NCBI GenBank assembly: GCA_943789485.1 | Contig: CALSUH010000004.1 | Location: 1-64,000, forward strand | DNA: 64,000 nucleotides | Reading direction: 5' to 3' | Origin: an uncultured Pseudomonadales bacterium | Lineage (GTDB): Bacteria > Pseudomonadota > Gammaproteobacteria > Pseudomonadales > Pseudohongiellaceae | Part shown: positions 28,701-35,835 of the stretch, piece after piece | Numbering within the stretch: the first letter of the stretch is position 1 | Layout of the letters: each line of letters starts with the position of its first letter | Program-made: the position numbers and the translations under genes | Notes under the pieces: model-generated | Told to the model about the DNA's origin: nothing | What the model saw: the letters and a program-made list of their open reading frames with translations, nothing else | Databases searched by the model: none

Positions 28701-30030
28701 CGACATTAGATACCGAAGCCACAATTGAAAGATCTACCGTGCCCACATACCCAGTGAGCACACTCCCGCTAGCGTCCACCGCCTGAAGAGTTATCAATTG
28801 AACAGCACAAACAGATGACGACGTATCGGTCATCGAAAATCGAAATTCTGGGCCGCAGCCCAATACATCGAGGGTTGGTGCGGTGTAGTTAGTATTTGTG
28901 CTCTCTGAGAAGTTCCCGAAAGCGATATCGAAATCTACAATGCCGACATTAGGATTGGAATAATTGAGCGTTATAGTTGAACCTTCAGTGCCGTCAAAGG
29001 TGTAAGTTTGATTACCATTTACTCCAGCGCTGAGTCCGCCAGAGCCGCCTGACCAAAGCGCACCGACTTCCCCACCCGTCGAACTCGTTGGCGAGAGATC
29101 AACCGTCCCCGTAAATCCCCAAGGCAAGGGAATTCCAGATCTATCTGTCACACTGAGTGTTACTTGCTCAATCGTGCAGACACTTGACGTGACATTGGCT
29201 ACCGCAAAGCGAAACTCGTAGGGCTCGATAGAAAATGTTCTATTGTGAGAACCGTCCGAGTTGCTGCCGTCGAGGGAAAAATTCAAGTCACCAGCCGAAG
29301 CGGATTCATTCACTTGACCATAGGAGGCGGTAACGCCAATTTTACGGTTGTTGTTACCGCCACCATTATTATTACGCTGAAGAAGGTCGTTGTAGTTAGT
29401 AAAGTTTTGGCTGCCGTTTTCTAAATATTCGCCGCGGTCGATCGAACCCATGCGGATAATTAGGTTGTCTGGGCTGAGGGCCGTTATGGCCGGTGAAGTA
29501 GGTGTTGAGGAGTTGCCTTGTACAGCTGCTGTTAGACCGAAGCCCCCTGATGCTCCCCTTAAGTGTAAAAGATAGCCTATGCTTTGCTCGTTGCTCCACT
29601 CGAACGTATACTCGGTGGTGCCAGGGATATCAGTGGTCAAATTAGTGACCACTCTCGTCCACACATTGGAAGATATATCTTCCCCTCCCAATCCTGCTGC
29701 GACTTCCGTCCATCCAGCGGGCGGAGTTAAAGTCTCATTACTACTATCAGTCGAAACCTGAACCATCAGAAAATCCCCGACGAGTAGTCCGGCAGGGGCG
29801 GTTAAGGTCACAGAATCATTATTGTTGTCGTTACTGACATCGAAGGTACATCCGATAAGCTGAACTTGTTCGGAGCCTGCATTCTGGAGAGTAAAGTCGG
29901 GACAGGCTTGCTCTGCCGCATCTACCGAGGGTATTGCGAAGCCCATAGTGAAACTGCAGGCAAGCAGCAACCAAGCAATGACTTTCAATCCATTACGTTG
30001 CCTTGCGTTATTTGTATCTTGAAAAGTCAT
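25687..30030 (-). CDS. N-terminal part of giant MshQ-like surface protein
   Basis: About 1,447 residues from the ATG at 30030; a TTG directly before it gives one extra residue. Signal peptide (VIAWLLLACSFTMGFA), then a jelly-roll-like N-terminal domain to about 270. It is followed by at least nine repeats of about 120-130 residues. Each begins with a Cys and a pattern such as CTVQEVTIEVFDSAG, then DYAGQINISTSTNNGNW, then a YTF-D-G-beta segment. The frame ends after CTFIHYFAAN, but an extra GT in the preceding GT tract would read on as AERVCVLPGVAPSFTISLP into the downstream ORF. The intact product would be about 3,915 residues. No MSHA pilus operon flanks it, unlike classical mshQ. Confidence 0.8.
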   Translation of the reverse strand: MTFQDTNNARQRNGLKVIAWLLLACSFTMGFAIPSVDAAEQACPDFTLQNAGSEQVQLIGCTFDVSNDNNNDSVTLTAPAGLLVGDFLMVQVSTDSSNETLTPPAGWTEVAAGLGGEDISSNVWTRVVTNLTTDIPGTTEYTFEWSNEQSIGYLLHLRGASGGFGLTAAVQGNSSTPTSPAITALSPDNLIIRMGSIDRGEYLENGSQNFTNYNDLLQRNNNGGGNNNRKIGVTASYGQVNESASAGDLNFSLDGSNSDGSHNRTFSIEPYEFRFAVANVTSSVCTIEQVTLSVTDRSGIPLPWGFTGTVDLSPTSSTGGEVGALWSGGSGGLSAGVNGNQTYTFDGTEGSTITLNYSNPNVGIVDFDIAFGNFSESTNTNYTAPTLDVLGCGPEFRFSMTDTSSSVCAVQLITLQAVDASGSVLTGYVGTVDLSIVASVSNVDATWTEPSGGIPGILTNGVNGAATFEFVAADNGSVDLEFFIPTGGGQTVDFDVVDNGGGYSESPDDVDYTSPTLSVLDCEFVIAYAAGNEIGTCGIERLTVSLLDTAGNPATNYSGTMTIDNNNGSAAGSYSFVSGAFGGTFADNSDGTAEYAFTINSLGTDHIAVMDYTHESTTQTNIDFLIDDIDDGGSIQQDAGNPTLTVTACEIRISYTGVAQGTDALSDTCSPTGVTISVNDETGTPINGYTGTIRITNDQAIGTWSQAVVTGILDNASGGDTNNGQADYTFQAAENGSKTFDFSVITDVGPNIDLQIVETSTSTFVTSPAGIYDADIDILPCTWDFQIPTNIGSCVASNGVTVTIRGRDTLPVTDYVGQIQIQSSQGLGNYALVDAGLAGGLGTADNGAGGGTDNGIFTYTFSALDNGFLDLEYSTTSAITPVTFTVTALTPAEGELAIDGGAGNVTNIADCDLVITLPDANLIRNVCTMTRVSFEVQVNGSAVTNFDGVINLTAIAAATGQGKWYENLAETYPGGLTGGGAGDGTASYDFDGTEGGNVIFDFRNAVAVNNLDFGASGVASNGAPITLLGVPPQIDISACTLTITTASVSNTADVCRGGESVTYTLSTPGTTDFSGTMVMQTSTGFGNYVKTAGISSLVDPGGNDGFATYTFDPADSGVLVVDYSVLAVPTGTTATLLATIPDVTVINTDGILTFRACEFRISFPADTVPFETDVCSIKQVQIQIVDGAGTPAVVDDYTGIINLTTSTGFGSWAENPADNDGTLTDPFGEDGAASYTFDDLDDGVVLLNFTHTAAAAASLNINVTDSVTSDPGSPGSTYDPILLVDLCTFQISFDGGGGSTHSDAEISACTVQEVTIEVFDSAGSIATDYAGQINISTSTNNGNWSIDTGEGALSNAAVDGGAVSYTFNDDGIGADDNGVVMLNFSNLNAETVNFNIVDEVIALGVDGVVIEEGAADPNLVIGSCIPAVAERVCATGCCTFIHYFAAN
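25730..25739 (-). repeat. GT dinucleotide tract at the frame break of the MshQ-like gene
   Basis: On the coding strand the sequence is C, then GTGTGTGTG, then C. The upstream frame passes through it into an early stop. Adding exactly one GT unit restores a single continuous reading frame. Slippage in the cell (phase variation) or a base-calling error would both fit. Confidence 0.7.
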
Positions 30031-30502
30031 CAAATCACAGAAATTCTAAGTCGGATTTAAGCATCCATCCTGATTGCGCAGGCTCGTCACTAGAAAAATA
30101 CATAAAACCTAATTAATTTAAACACTTAGAAAATATCGACCTCACGATCGAAAAATTTATCGCAAATATCTATAAGTACTTTCAACTGAAGGCAAGGGCC
30201 AAAACCTATCACCCTTATATCCTATTCCCACACAGTGAAAGATACGTCGAAATCACTGACTTTTCGAGGGAAATAGCGGGTAAAATTGGTGCAGACGTGG
30301 CCTAGGTCACAAAATTCCGTCGTTGCTTCTGCTTTACATGGCCACATGTTCAATCGTATTGGCAGCCCATTTACCCAGCAATTTCCCCCCGGCGAGCGGC
30401 CAGCATTGTGCTTTGTAACTGCATTTACTACAATTTTTTTATTCTATAATATGAATTAAGCAAATCAAATCAGCCTTAGTTACCCAATACACAGACAAAT
30501 CA
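30031..30502. other. Divergent promoter region, no gene
   Basis: 472 bp between the MshQ-like gene (minus) and a small membrane protein (plus). AT-rich at both ends with a C-rich patch near 30383. I saw no protein-like frame. Confidence 0.5.
30424..30450 (+). promoter_or_regulatory. Putative promoter of the small membrane protein gene
   Basis: A perfect TATAAT at 30445-30450 has a TTTACT-like -35 at 30424, spacer 15 bp, about 53 bp upstream of the ATG. The spacing is short, so this is tentative. Confidence 0.35.
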
Positions 30503-30979
30503 ATGACCAAGCGAAATAATTTACTCAGCGTGCTCCTTAGCCTCATCTTGCTCGGTGCTATTATTCTTCTCGTGCTAAACACCATGCGGCAGCAGGAACT
30601 CAACACCACTAGCCAAGAATTGGCGATCGAATTAACTCAGCGGATTTTAAGTAGAGACCCAGAAACTCAGGTCCCTAATGTGCAAGCTTTGCTCGATAAT
30701 GCCCACCCTTGCTTACTACAAAGGCGATCAACGGCAAGTTCAACCGCGTATATAGCAATGGTTTTCAAGAATCTCGGCGAGTTAGAAGTAATAGAAAATA
30801 TAAGCGGTGCCAGCGAGACTCCGCTGCTTGTATTTAGCGATGTATTGCCAAGGGCAGCTTACGTGTTAGAAGCAGTCTTCGCGAACGGGTCAAGTACAGT
30901 GGAAATTCAATTGATCTTTGATCAAGACAGATGGTCCGTTATAGATTTCTCCGTAAAATCAAGCCTAATGGTTCTATAA
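30503..30979 (+). CDS. Single-pass membrane protein of unknown function
   Basis: 158 residues. One N-terminal transmembrane helix (LLSVLLSLILLGAIILLVL) anchors a periplasmic domain that begins with a helical segment (SQELAIELTQRILSRDPE) and ends in a small beta-sheet (VEIQLIFDQDRWSVIDFSVK). That shape resembles NTF2-like/DUF4019-type domains that follow membrane anchors. The resemblance is weak and no function is claimed. Divergent from the MshQ-like gene, so possible co-regulation cannot be excluded. Confidence 0.6.
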   Translation: MTKRNNLLSVLLSLILLGAIILLVLNTMRQQELNTTSQELAIELTQRILSRDPETQVPNVQALLDNAHPCLLQRRSTASSTAYIAMVFKNLGELEVIENISGASETPLLVFSDVLPRAAYVLEAVFANGSSTVEIQLIFDQDRWSVIDFSVKSSLMVL

Positions 30980-31024
30980 GGAATTTCAACACCGAATCAG
31001 ATCAACGCGTACTTGGATAATTAC

Positions 31025-31690
31025 TTAGCTAGTTTGGATGTTTATTTGGACCCGCTCACCTGTCTCTAACTCCTTCAGATTGAGCCACAGGAATAGCAAC
31101 ACACCAAACATCTCCAAACCTTCTTCTAAGGCCACAGCCACAGCATAGCCCCAGCTATCACTCTCCATATCTTCACTTAGCAACTCTGTCACAATTGCGC
31201 CTGATACGAACATGGCTCCGGCCAAAACAAACAGCAAGGCTAGCCTCCCACGCAGCGATAGAAGAAACGGCACGTAGGCTGCAGCCACAAATAGAACCAG
31301 TATGGCCCCAGGAATCGCCCAATTTATCTCAATGGAGGAATTGAATGTTTCGTGCATGCCCGCGACTTCGTCTATCGCTAATATGAGAAAGCCAAAGGCA
31401 GTGAAGCGCCAGTGAGCTTTTTTCTGAAGATTGGGCCTATTTGAAGACACATAAACAAAAAAAGCGACATTTAGTAAGATAAAACTGGAAAACCAGGTAG
31501 GTAGATTATTTTCTTCATCCAGCTCAAACATCTGGATCAGTAGCCAGGGCAGTTCTTCGACCTGATAGTTGTAGTAATTGATACCCAGATGAACGCAGAT
31601 GAAGACTGCCGCCAATGCGATTAGGCTGGCAATGTAGTCGCGCGAGGGAATTGTAATTTGATGCTTGATCGGGAGCATAACTGGCTTCAC
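31025..31690 (-). CDS. Multi-pass inner-membrane protein of unknown function
   Basis: 221 residues with about six transmembrane helices. Two conserved acidic motifs sit in or near helices: LAIDEVAGMHETFN after the third helix and ALEEGLEMFGVLL in the last. I recall this DE..HE plus EE..E..G pattern from uncharacterised bacterial membrane proteins. The residues could bind a metal. The frame opens with GTG at 31690, and an ATG four codons later (31678) is an alternative; neither has a clear ribosome-binding site. Confidence 0.6.
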   Translation of the reverse strand: MKPVMLPIKHQITIPSRDYIASLIALAAVFICVHLGINYYNYQVEELPWLLIQMFELDEENNLPTWFSSFILLNVAFFVYVSSNRPNLQKKAHWRFTAFGFLILAIDEVAGMHETFNSSIEINWAIPGAILVLFVAAAYVPFLLSLRGRLALLFVLAGAMFVSGAIVTELLSEDMESDSWGYAVAVALEEGLEMFGVLLFLWLNLKELETGERVQINIQTS

Positions 31691-31746
31691 TAAGGCTATC
31701 TAGATTTTCCTATTATGCAGTGAATTACCGATGCTGTGCCAGAACG

Positions 31747-31776
31747 AAAAAACGCAGCCCGAATGGGCTGCGTTTT
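31747..31776 (-). terminator. Rho-independent terminator
   Basis: AAAACGCAGCCC pairs with GGGCTGCGTTTT over a GAAT loop, with the T run on the minus strand. It lies downstream of the Lys-Ser-Gly repeat gene. Confidence 0.88.
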
Positions 31777-31796
31777 AGTTCAACCAATGCTCTTTA

Positions 31797-32351
31797 CTAA
31801 ACTTCGGGAGGCAGAGGGTATGTTGTAACTGTGGTGCAATCGAGATTTATAGTAGCATCTGCAAAGGGGGCCACTTGCGCGAACGTGGTTGGGTTATCAA
31901 CTACGCAGGATGTGCCGACGGCAGGGCTGTAATCGTCGTTAAGGACTGTGTCCAATTCCGATGCCGTACATACCGTAAAAGTAAGCGTACCTTGCCATTC
32001 AAAGGCCTCCTCATCTGCTGGGATTGGCGGGCTATAATCCTCCACCAAATCAAAGAAGCAGGCTGGCGGTTCCTTCTCACTTTTGCCTGACTTACCTGAC
32101 TTACCTGACTTGCCTGACTTCTCAGACTTGCCTGACTTGCCTGACTTGCCTGACTTGCCTGACTTATCAGACTTGCCTGACTTGCCTGACTTGCCTGACT
32201 TGCCTGACTTGCCTGACTTGCCTGACTTGCCTGACTTTTCACTGTGTTTAGCGCTCTTATCACTCTTATCGCTCTTGCCAGCCATAGCTGTGCTAACACT
32301 GAAAGCGAGGCTCACAGCGATAACGAAGGTAATAAGTCTTTTAATAAACAT
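31797..32351 (-). CDS. Secreted Lys-Ser-Gly repeat protein
   Basis: 184 residues. After a signal peptide (cleavage near STAMA) the protein runs through about 18 tandem KS[GDE] tripeptides, roughly residues 40-94, giving a strongly basic, unstructured stretch. The C-terminal 90 residues form a small, acidic domain with four Cys (PACFFDLVEDY, TFTVCTASEL, GTSCVVDNP, NLDCTTVT) that may form two disulfides. I do not recognise the family. A basic tail joined to a compact acidic domain could bind polyanions such as DNA or polysaccharide outside the cell, which is inference. It has its own terminator and no operon partner. Confidence 0.75.
   Translation of the reverse strand: MFIKRLITFVIAVSLAFSVSTAMAGKSDKSDKSAKHSEKSGKSGKSGKSGKSGKSGKSGKSDKSGKSGKSGKSGKSEKSGKSGKSGKSGKSEKEPPACFFDLVEDYSPPIPADEEAFEWQGTLTFTVCTASELDTVLNDDYSPAVGTSCVVDNPTTFAQVAPFADATINLDCTTVTTYPLPPEV
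32084..32240 (-). repeat. 9-bp coding tandem repeat (Lys-Ser-Gly)
   Basis: The unit reads AAGTCAGGC on the coding strand (GCCTGACTT on plus), about 17 copies, a few changed to encode Asp or Glu at the third residue. Copies are almost identical at the DNA level, including the wobble bases. This points to recent expansion by slippage. The unit length is a multiple of three, so changes alter length but not frame. Confidence 0.9.
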
Positions 32352-32575
32352 GGTTTTGCCTTTATTTTGAATGATCTACTCTAATTTTTAACATAAAATG
32401 CAATTTTTCACAAATTCGCGCTCTTGTCAGCAGAAAATGGGGAGGAATTAGGGATAAAACCTGAAATTAGAGCGGTGTCCGGGGTAATTTGAGGCAAATT
32501 TGGGTAAGCTTCCTGTCGATCCAAGTCTAACTGCCTAACGTATAGCACCTAAACAGTTTCAATCGAAATAGTCCC

Positions 32576-33565
32576 ATGAAATCTATAGCCATCATCGGTG
32601 CTGGTATTGCCGGTATTACCCTCGCGAGGCAGTTGCAAGGCAGCGCCAAGGTTAGCGTGTTTGAGAAGTCGCGCGGTTTCGGTGGACGAATGGCCACGCG
32701 CCGTCATGGCTCCTACCAATTCGATCACGGCGCGCAGTTCTTCACGGCCCGCTCGAAGCAGTTTCAAAAGCTCCTAAATGACTGTGCTGCCGAGGGGCAA
32801 ATACAAGCTTGGCGGCCACGAGTCCTCACCTTAGACCCCCAGAAGAAGCCTTTCAAGCGAGAATGGTTCGAGCCCCACTACGTTGCTGTTCCCGGCATGA
32901 GTACCTTGTGTAAGGTTCTCTCTCAAGAGCTCAACGTCATTCTGAAAACGCAGGTCGCTGACATCGCAGCAGCCGAACAGGGCTGGTTACTTACAGGTGC
33001 CGCCGGGGAACGGCTCGGCCAATTCGACTGGGTGATTTCCACATCACCCGCTCCTCAGGCAGATAAACTGCTACCCGCGTGCTTCTCCCACAAAGCAGCG
33101 CTGAGCGAAGTCGACTTCTTTCCTTGCCTCAGTTTACTGCTGGGCTTTAGGTCTGCGCCCGAGCTAAATTTCGACGCCGCCGTGGTCAGAAATTCTCCAC
33201 TTAGCTGGATCGCAGCGAACTCCAGCAAGCATGGCCGCCCTGCCTCTTTTGCATTAACGGTGCATAGCGACAATCAGTGGGCCCGGACGCAGCCCAAAGG
33301 CAGCATCGATACTGTGCGTAACAGCATGTTGGCGGCATTGAATGAACTACTGGGCGATCAGTTGCCGGCGCCTGAACATATCGCCATTCATCGCTGGGAA
33401 TACGCTAAGGCAGAAACAAACCTAGAAAAGGATTTTCTGCTCGATGAATCGAACAGGCTAGCGGCTTGTGGCGATTGGTGTGCAGGGAGTCGAGTCGAGG
33501 ATGCCTATCTGAGCGCCTTAAAACTCGGCGAGCACTTGAAAACTATCTGGCGCCGCGAGGCTTAA
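32576..33565 (+). CDS. Renalase-like NAD(P)/FAD-dependent oxidoreductase
   Basis: 329 residues, no signal peptide. The FAD-binding motif opens the protein (IAIIGAGIAGITLARQL), followed by EKSRGFGGRMATRR and YQFDHGAQFFTARS, which are diagnostic for the renalase/amine-oxidase-like group. The C-terminal FAD motif LAACGDWCAGSRVEDAYLSA is also present. Bacterial renalases oxidise aberrant dihydro-NAD(P) isomers, a repair reaction. Whether this one does so is not proven by the motifs. It stands alone and converges on the broken gene at 33570. Confidence 0.85.
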   Translation: MKSIAIIGAGIAGITLARQLQGSAKVSVFEKSRGFGGRMATRRHGSYQFDHGAQFFTARSKQFQKLLNDCAAEGQIQAWRPRVLTLDPQKKPFKREWFEPHYVAVPGMSTLCKVLSQELNVILKTQVADIAAAEQGWLLTGAAGERLGQFDWVISTSPAPQADKLLPACFSHKAALSEVDFFPCLSLLLGFRSAPELNFDAAVVRNSPLSWIAANSSKHGRPASFALTVHSDNQWARTQPKGSIDTVRNSMLAALNELLGDQLPAPEHIAIHRWEYAKAETNLEKDFLLDESNRLAACGDWCAGSRVEDAYLSALKLGEHLKTIWRREA

Positions 33566-33569
33566 CCTA

Positions 33570-34050
33570 CTATCGAGCTGCCTTGTTCCCTAAGAAGGAC
33601 AATACCCTGCGTAGATTCACCGAGTATTTATTCTCATCTGACACACGCTTGATGGCTCTATCAAAATCACTGATTCCCTCGGACAAGGCAGCGATAAAGA
33701 GTAGGGAGCGCTTATTTTTCTCTTCCTCAAGGATGCTGGCCTTCGAATTGAGGCGGCTGCTCCTAGGCGAGTCGATCACCACGGCCCCTTTGCCAAGCCT
33801 CAGTTCAATCAGAGAGCCTATTGAATAGACCTCTAGGCACTGTATTAAATTTTCAACTAGGATTGATTCGAACTGGGCAGTGCATTTGTCAACGTAAGTG
33901 AAATATTCAGGCTTGGCGGGTCCGCATGAGTGGGAACCTGTCCTACTGCGTCATATTCTGAGGTTCTCAGCCGGCAGTTACTCGAGGCCAATATCCATTG
34001 TGCCTCACCTGCTTTCTTGCGTATGGCCAGCGGTGTAGACTTGGTGTCTA
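33570..34050 (-). pseudogene. Broken gene of unknown family, missed by simple ORF calling
   Basis: Reading the minus strand, a coherent protein sequence extends about 160 codons across one frameshift near 33896. The 5' part contains KKAGEAQWILASSNCRLRTS and EYDAVGQVPTHADPPSLNIS. The 3' part contains YVDKCTAQFESILVENLIQC, IGSLIELRLGKGAVVIDSPR and SDENKYSVNLRRVLSFLGNK. It ends with TAG at 33570-33572. An open stretch of about 125 codons has no start codon before the GTG at 33782, which fits a truncated or frameshifted gene. Its 5' end runs up to or into the TPR gene. The mixed hydrophobic/charged pattern is gene-like, but the family is not recognised. Confidence 0.5.
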
Positions 34051-34053
34051 AAA

Positions 34054-35130
34054 ATGAGCAGCAACAAGCCCATTGAAAAATTCAGGCCGGAGAACCTTGC
34101 AGGTATGCCCTCTAAAGACGCCAAAAACCGCCAACAAGCGGGCAACTCACAAACGCAGCCCCCTATGTCTATCCAAGACGGATTGTCCCTGGCTATCCAG
34201 CATAAATCTGCTGGCCGAATTGGCCAAGCCGAAAGAATTTACCGACAGATTTTAGAGGTAGAGCCAAACCATCCCGTCGCCTTGCATCTGCTTGGCGTGA
34301 TTGCGCATATGGCCGGGCAGAGTGACATAGCAATTCAGATGATAAGAACCGCGATTAGTCACGCACCTGAATATCTTAGCGCGCACCGCAATCTGGGAAA
34401 CGTATTTCTCGATCTGAGCAGGTTCGATGAGGCTATTGAAAGCTACGGAAAAGCGCTTGCTTTCAATCCAAAACATGCTGTTACACATGCAAATCTCGCC
34501 CTTGCCTTACATAATTCCGGCAGGATCGATGAAGCGCAAGACAGCTATAATTGCTCTCTCAATTTGGACCCCGAGATTGCCAACACACACTGCAACCTTG
34601 GCAATATGTACCTAGAAAAAAGAGAATACGATGCAGCTGTGGCGAGTTACCAAAAAGCATTAGCGATTCAACCTGACTTTGCTCAGGTGCATTGCAACCT
34701 CGGCTCTGCCTTGAAAAATCAGGGCTTAGTAGATGAAGCTATCGCCCACTACAATCAGGCAATCGTGTTAAAACCTGACTATGCTGACGCGCACAACAAT
34801 TTGGGTACAGCACTACAAAAACTAGGGCATGTCATCGAGGCTGCCAATAAATACCGCAAAGCAATATCACTGAACCCCAACTTCGCCGATGCCCACTGCA
34901 ATCTCGGAAACGCGCTGTGGAGTCTGCGCAAACTAGAGGAAGCTGCAGCCAGTTATCGTATGGCCTTAGATATCCATCCCTCGATGACCGAGGCGGCCGG
35001 TTCGCTGGGTTCGGTATTGCTCGCCATGGGCAAGACCAACGAGGGATTAGCGTTAGAAAGAGACGGCTTTGGTGTAATCAACTTCGATGTGCGCAAAGGC
35101 GTCGTCTACAATTTTGGAAAAAGCACATGA
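34054..35130 (+). CDS. TPR-repeat protein coupled to a 2OG oxygenase
   Basis: 358 residues with about eight canonical 34-residue TPRs from residue 37 to 330 (for example HCNLGNMYLEKREYDAAVAS and HNNLGTALQKLGHVIEAANK), in the OGT-like consensus. The C-terminus leaves the repeat with GFGVINFDVRKGVVYNFG, a tail I associate with TPR partners of prolyl-4-hydroxylase-like enzymes. The start at 34054 lacks a good ribosome-binding site; ATGs at 34102 and 34164 are alternatives just before the conserved region. The stop overlaps the next start (ATGA), so translation is probably coupled. A scaffold or substrate-binding role for the oxygenase is inferred. Confidence 0.85.
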   Translation: MSSNKPIEKFRPENLAGMPSKDAKNRQQAGNSQTQPPMSIQDGLSLAIQHKSAGRIGQAERIYRQILEVEPNHPVALHLLGVIAHMAGQSDIAIQMIRTAISHAPEYLSAHRNLGNVFLDLSRFDEAIESYGKALAFNPKHAVTHANLALALHNSGRIDEAQDSYNCSLNLDPEIANTHCNLGNMYLEKREYDAAVASYQKALAIQPDFAQVHCNLGSALKNQGLVDEAIAHYNQAIVLKPDYADAHNNLGTALQKLGHVIEAANKYRKAISLNPNFADAHCNLGNALWSLRKLEEAAASYRMALDIHPSMTEAAGSLGSVLLAMGKTNEGLALERDGFGVINFDVRKGVVYNFGKST

Positions 35131-35732
35131 AACGCATCGACCTAGAATTACCGCAATCCAGCCCTCATTTCATAGGAAGCTGGAGCATCGAACCGCTATC
35201 AATCTGTGACGAGGTAATTAATTTTTTCGAAACGCATAGCACCAATCACACAAAGGGACGGACGGCTGGGGGGCTGAACACCGATTCTAAGAACTCTACC
35301 GATCTTGCCATTCGTCCCCGAGACTTAGATCTTCCTGGTCATGAGCCGCTACAAAACTATATTGAATCTTTGTTCGATTGTTACAAAGACTACTTGGAAC
35401 AATGGCCCTTCCTAAAAAGTGTCTTACCTAACGCCGAGGTCGGCTCATTCAATATCCAAAAGTATGAACCCGGCGGCCACTTCCTGAAAGTTCACTCGGA
35501 ACGAACGACAATCGACACATCACACCGCGTGCTCGCCTGGATGACTTATCTGAATGATGTCGAAGACGGCGGTGCTACTCGCTTCGAACATCAAGACTTT
35601 GAGAGCCAGCCACACAAAGGAAAGACGCTAATCTGGCCCGGAGAATGGACCCATGCCCATAAAGGCAATGTTGTGAATTCAGGAGTCAAATATATCATTA
35701 CCGGCTGGATGCATTTCCCACCCTACTCTTAA
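35127..35732 (+). CDS. 2OG-Fe(II) oxygenase, prolyl 4-hydroxylase type
   Basis: 201 residues starting at the ATG that overlaps the TPR stop. The catalytic core reads YEPGGHFLKVHSERTT, then LAWMTYLNDVEDGGATRFEH, then GKTLIWPGEWTHAHKGN, and finally KYIITGWMHF. The iron site appears as His-x-Glu (HSE) rather than the usual His-x-Asp, with the distal His in THAHKG and Lys in VKYII for 2-oxoglutarate. The N-terminal QSSPHFIGSWSIEPLSICDE is typical of this subgroup. Expected reaction: hydroxylation of a side chain or small molecule using oxygen and 2-oxoglutarate. The TPR neighbour suggests a protein substrate or scaffold. Confidence 0.82.
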   Translation: MKRIDLELPQSSPHFIGSWSIEPLSICDEVINFFETHSTNHTKGRTAGGLNTDSKNSTDLAIRPRDLDLPGHEPLQNYIESLFDCYKDYLEQWPFLKSVLPNAEVGSFNIQKYEPGGHFLKVHSERTTIDTSHRVLAWMTYLNDVEDGGATRFEHQDFESQPHKGKTLIWPGEWTHAHKGNVVNSGVKYIITGWMHFPPYS

Positions 35733-35835
35733 CCATTGGCCTAAAATTCAATGATGTAAGATTAAACAAAATAGATTCTAAGGGTTTTCTTAGGAGACCA
35801 TTCTCAGAATTTATGCGTTTGGCCTGCCTTTGGTA

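Noticed and set aside
31797-32351. Lys-Ser-Gly repeat region as a CRISPR array
   Set aside because: The unit is 9 bp with no spacers and it is in frame within a secreted protein.
32024-32370. Open frames on the plus strand through the Lys-Ser-Gly repeat (Leu-Pro-Asp or Cys-Leu-Thr repeats)
   Set aside because: They are antisense images of a 9-bp repeat, which stays open in several frames. The minus-strand frame has the signal peptide and terminator.
33466-33828. 120-codon plus-strand frame after the renalase-like gene
   Set aside because: It starts inside the renalase gene and its composition is not protein-like. The minus-strand frame in the same stretch reads better.
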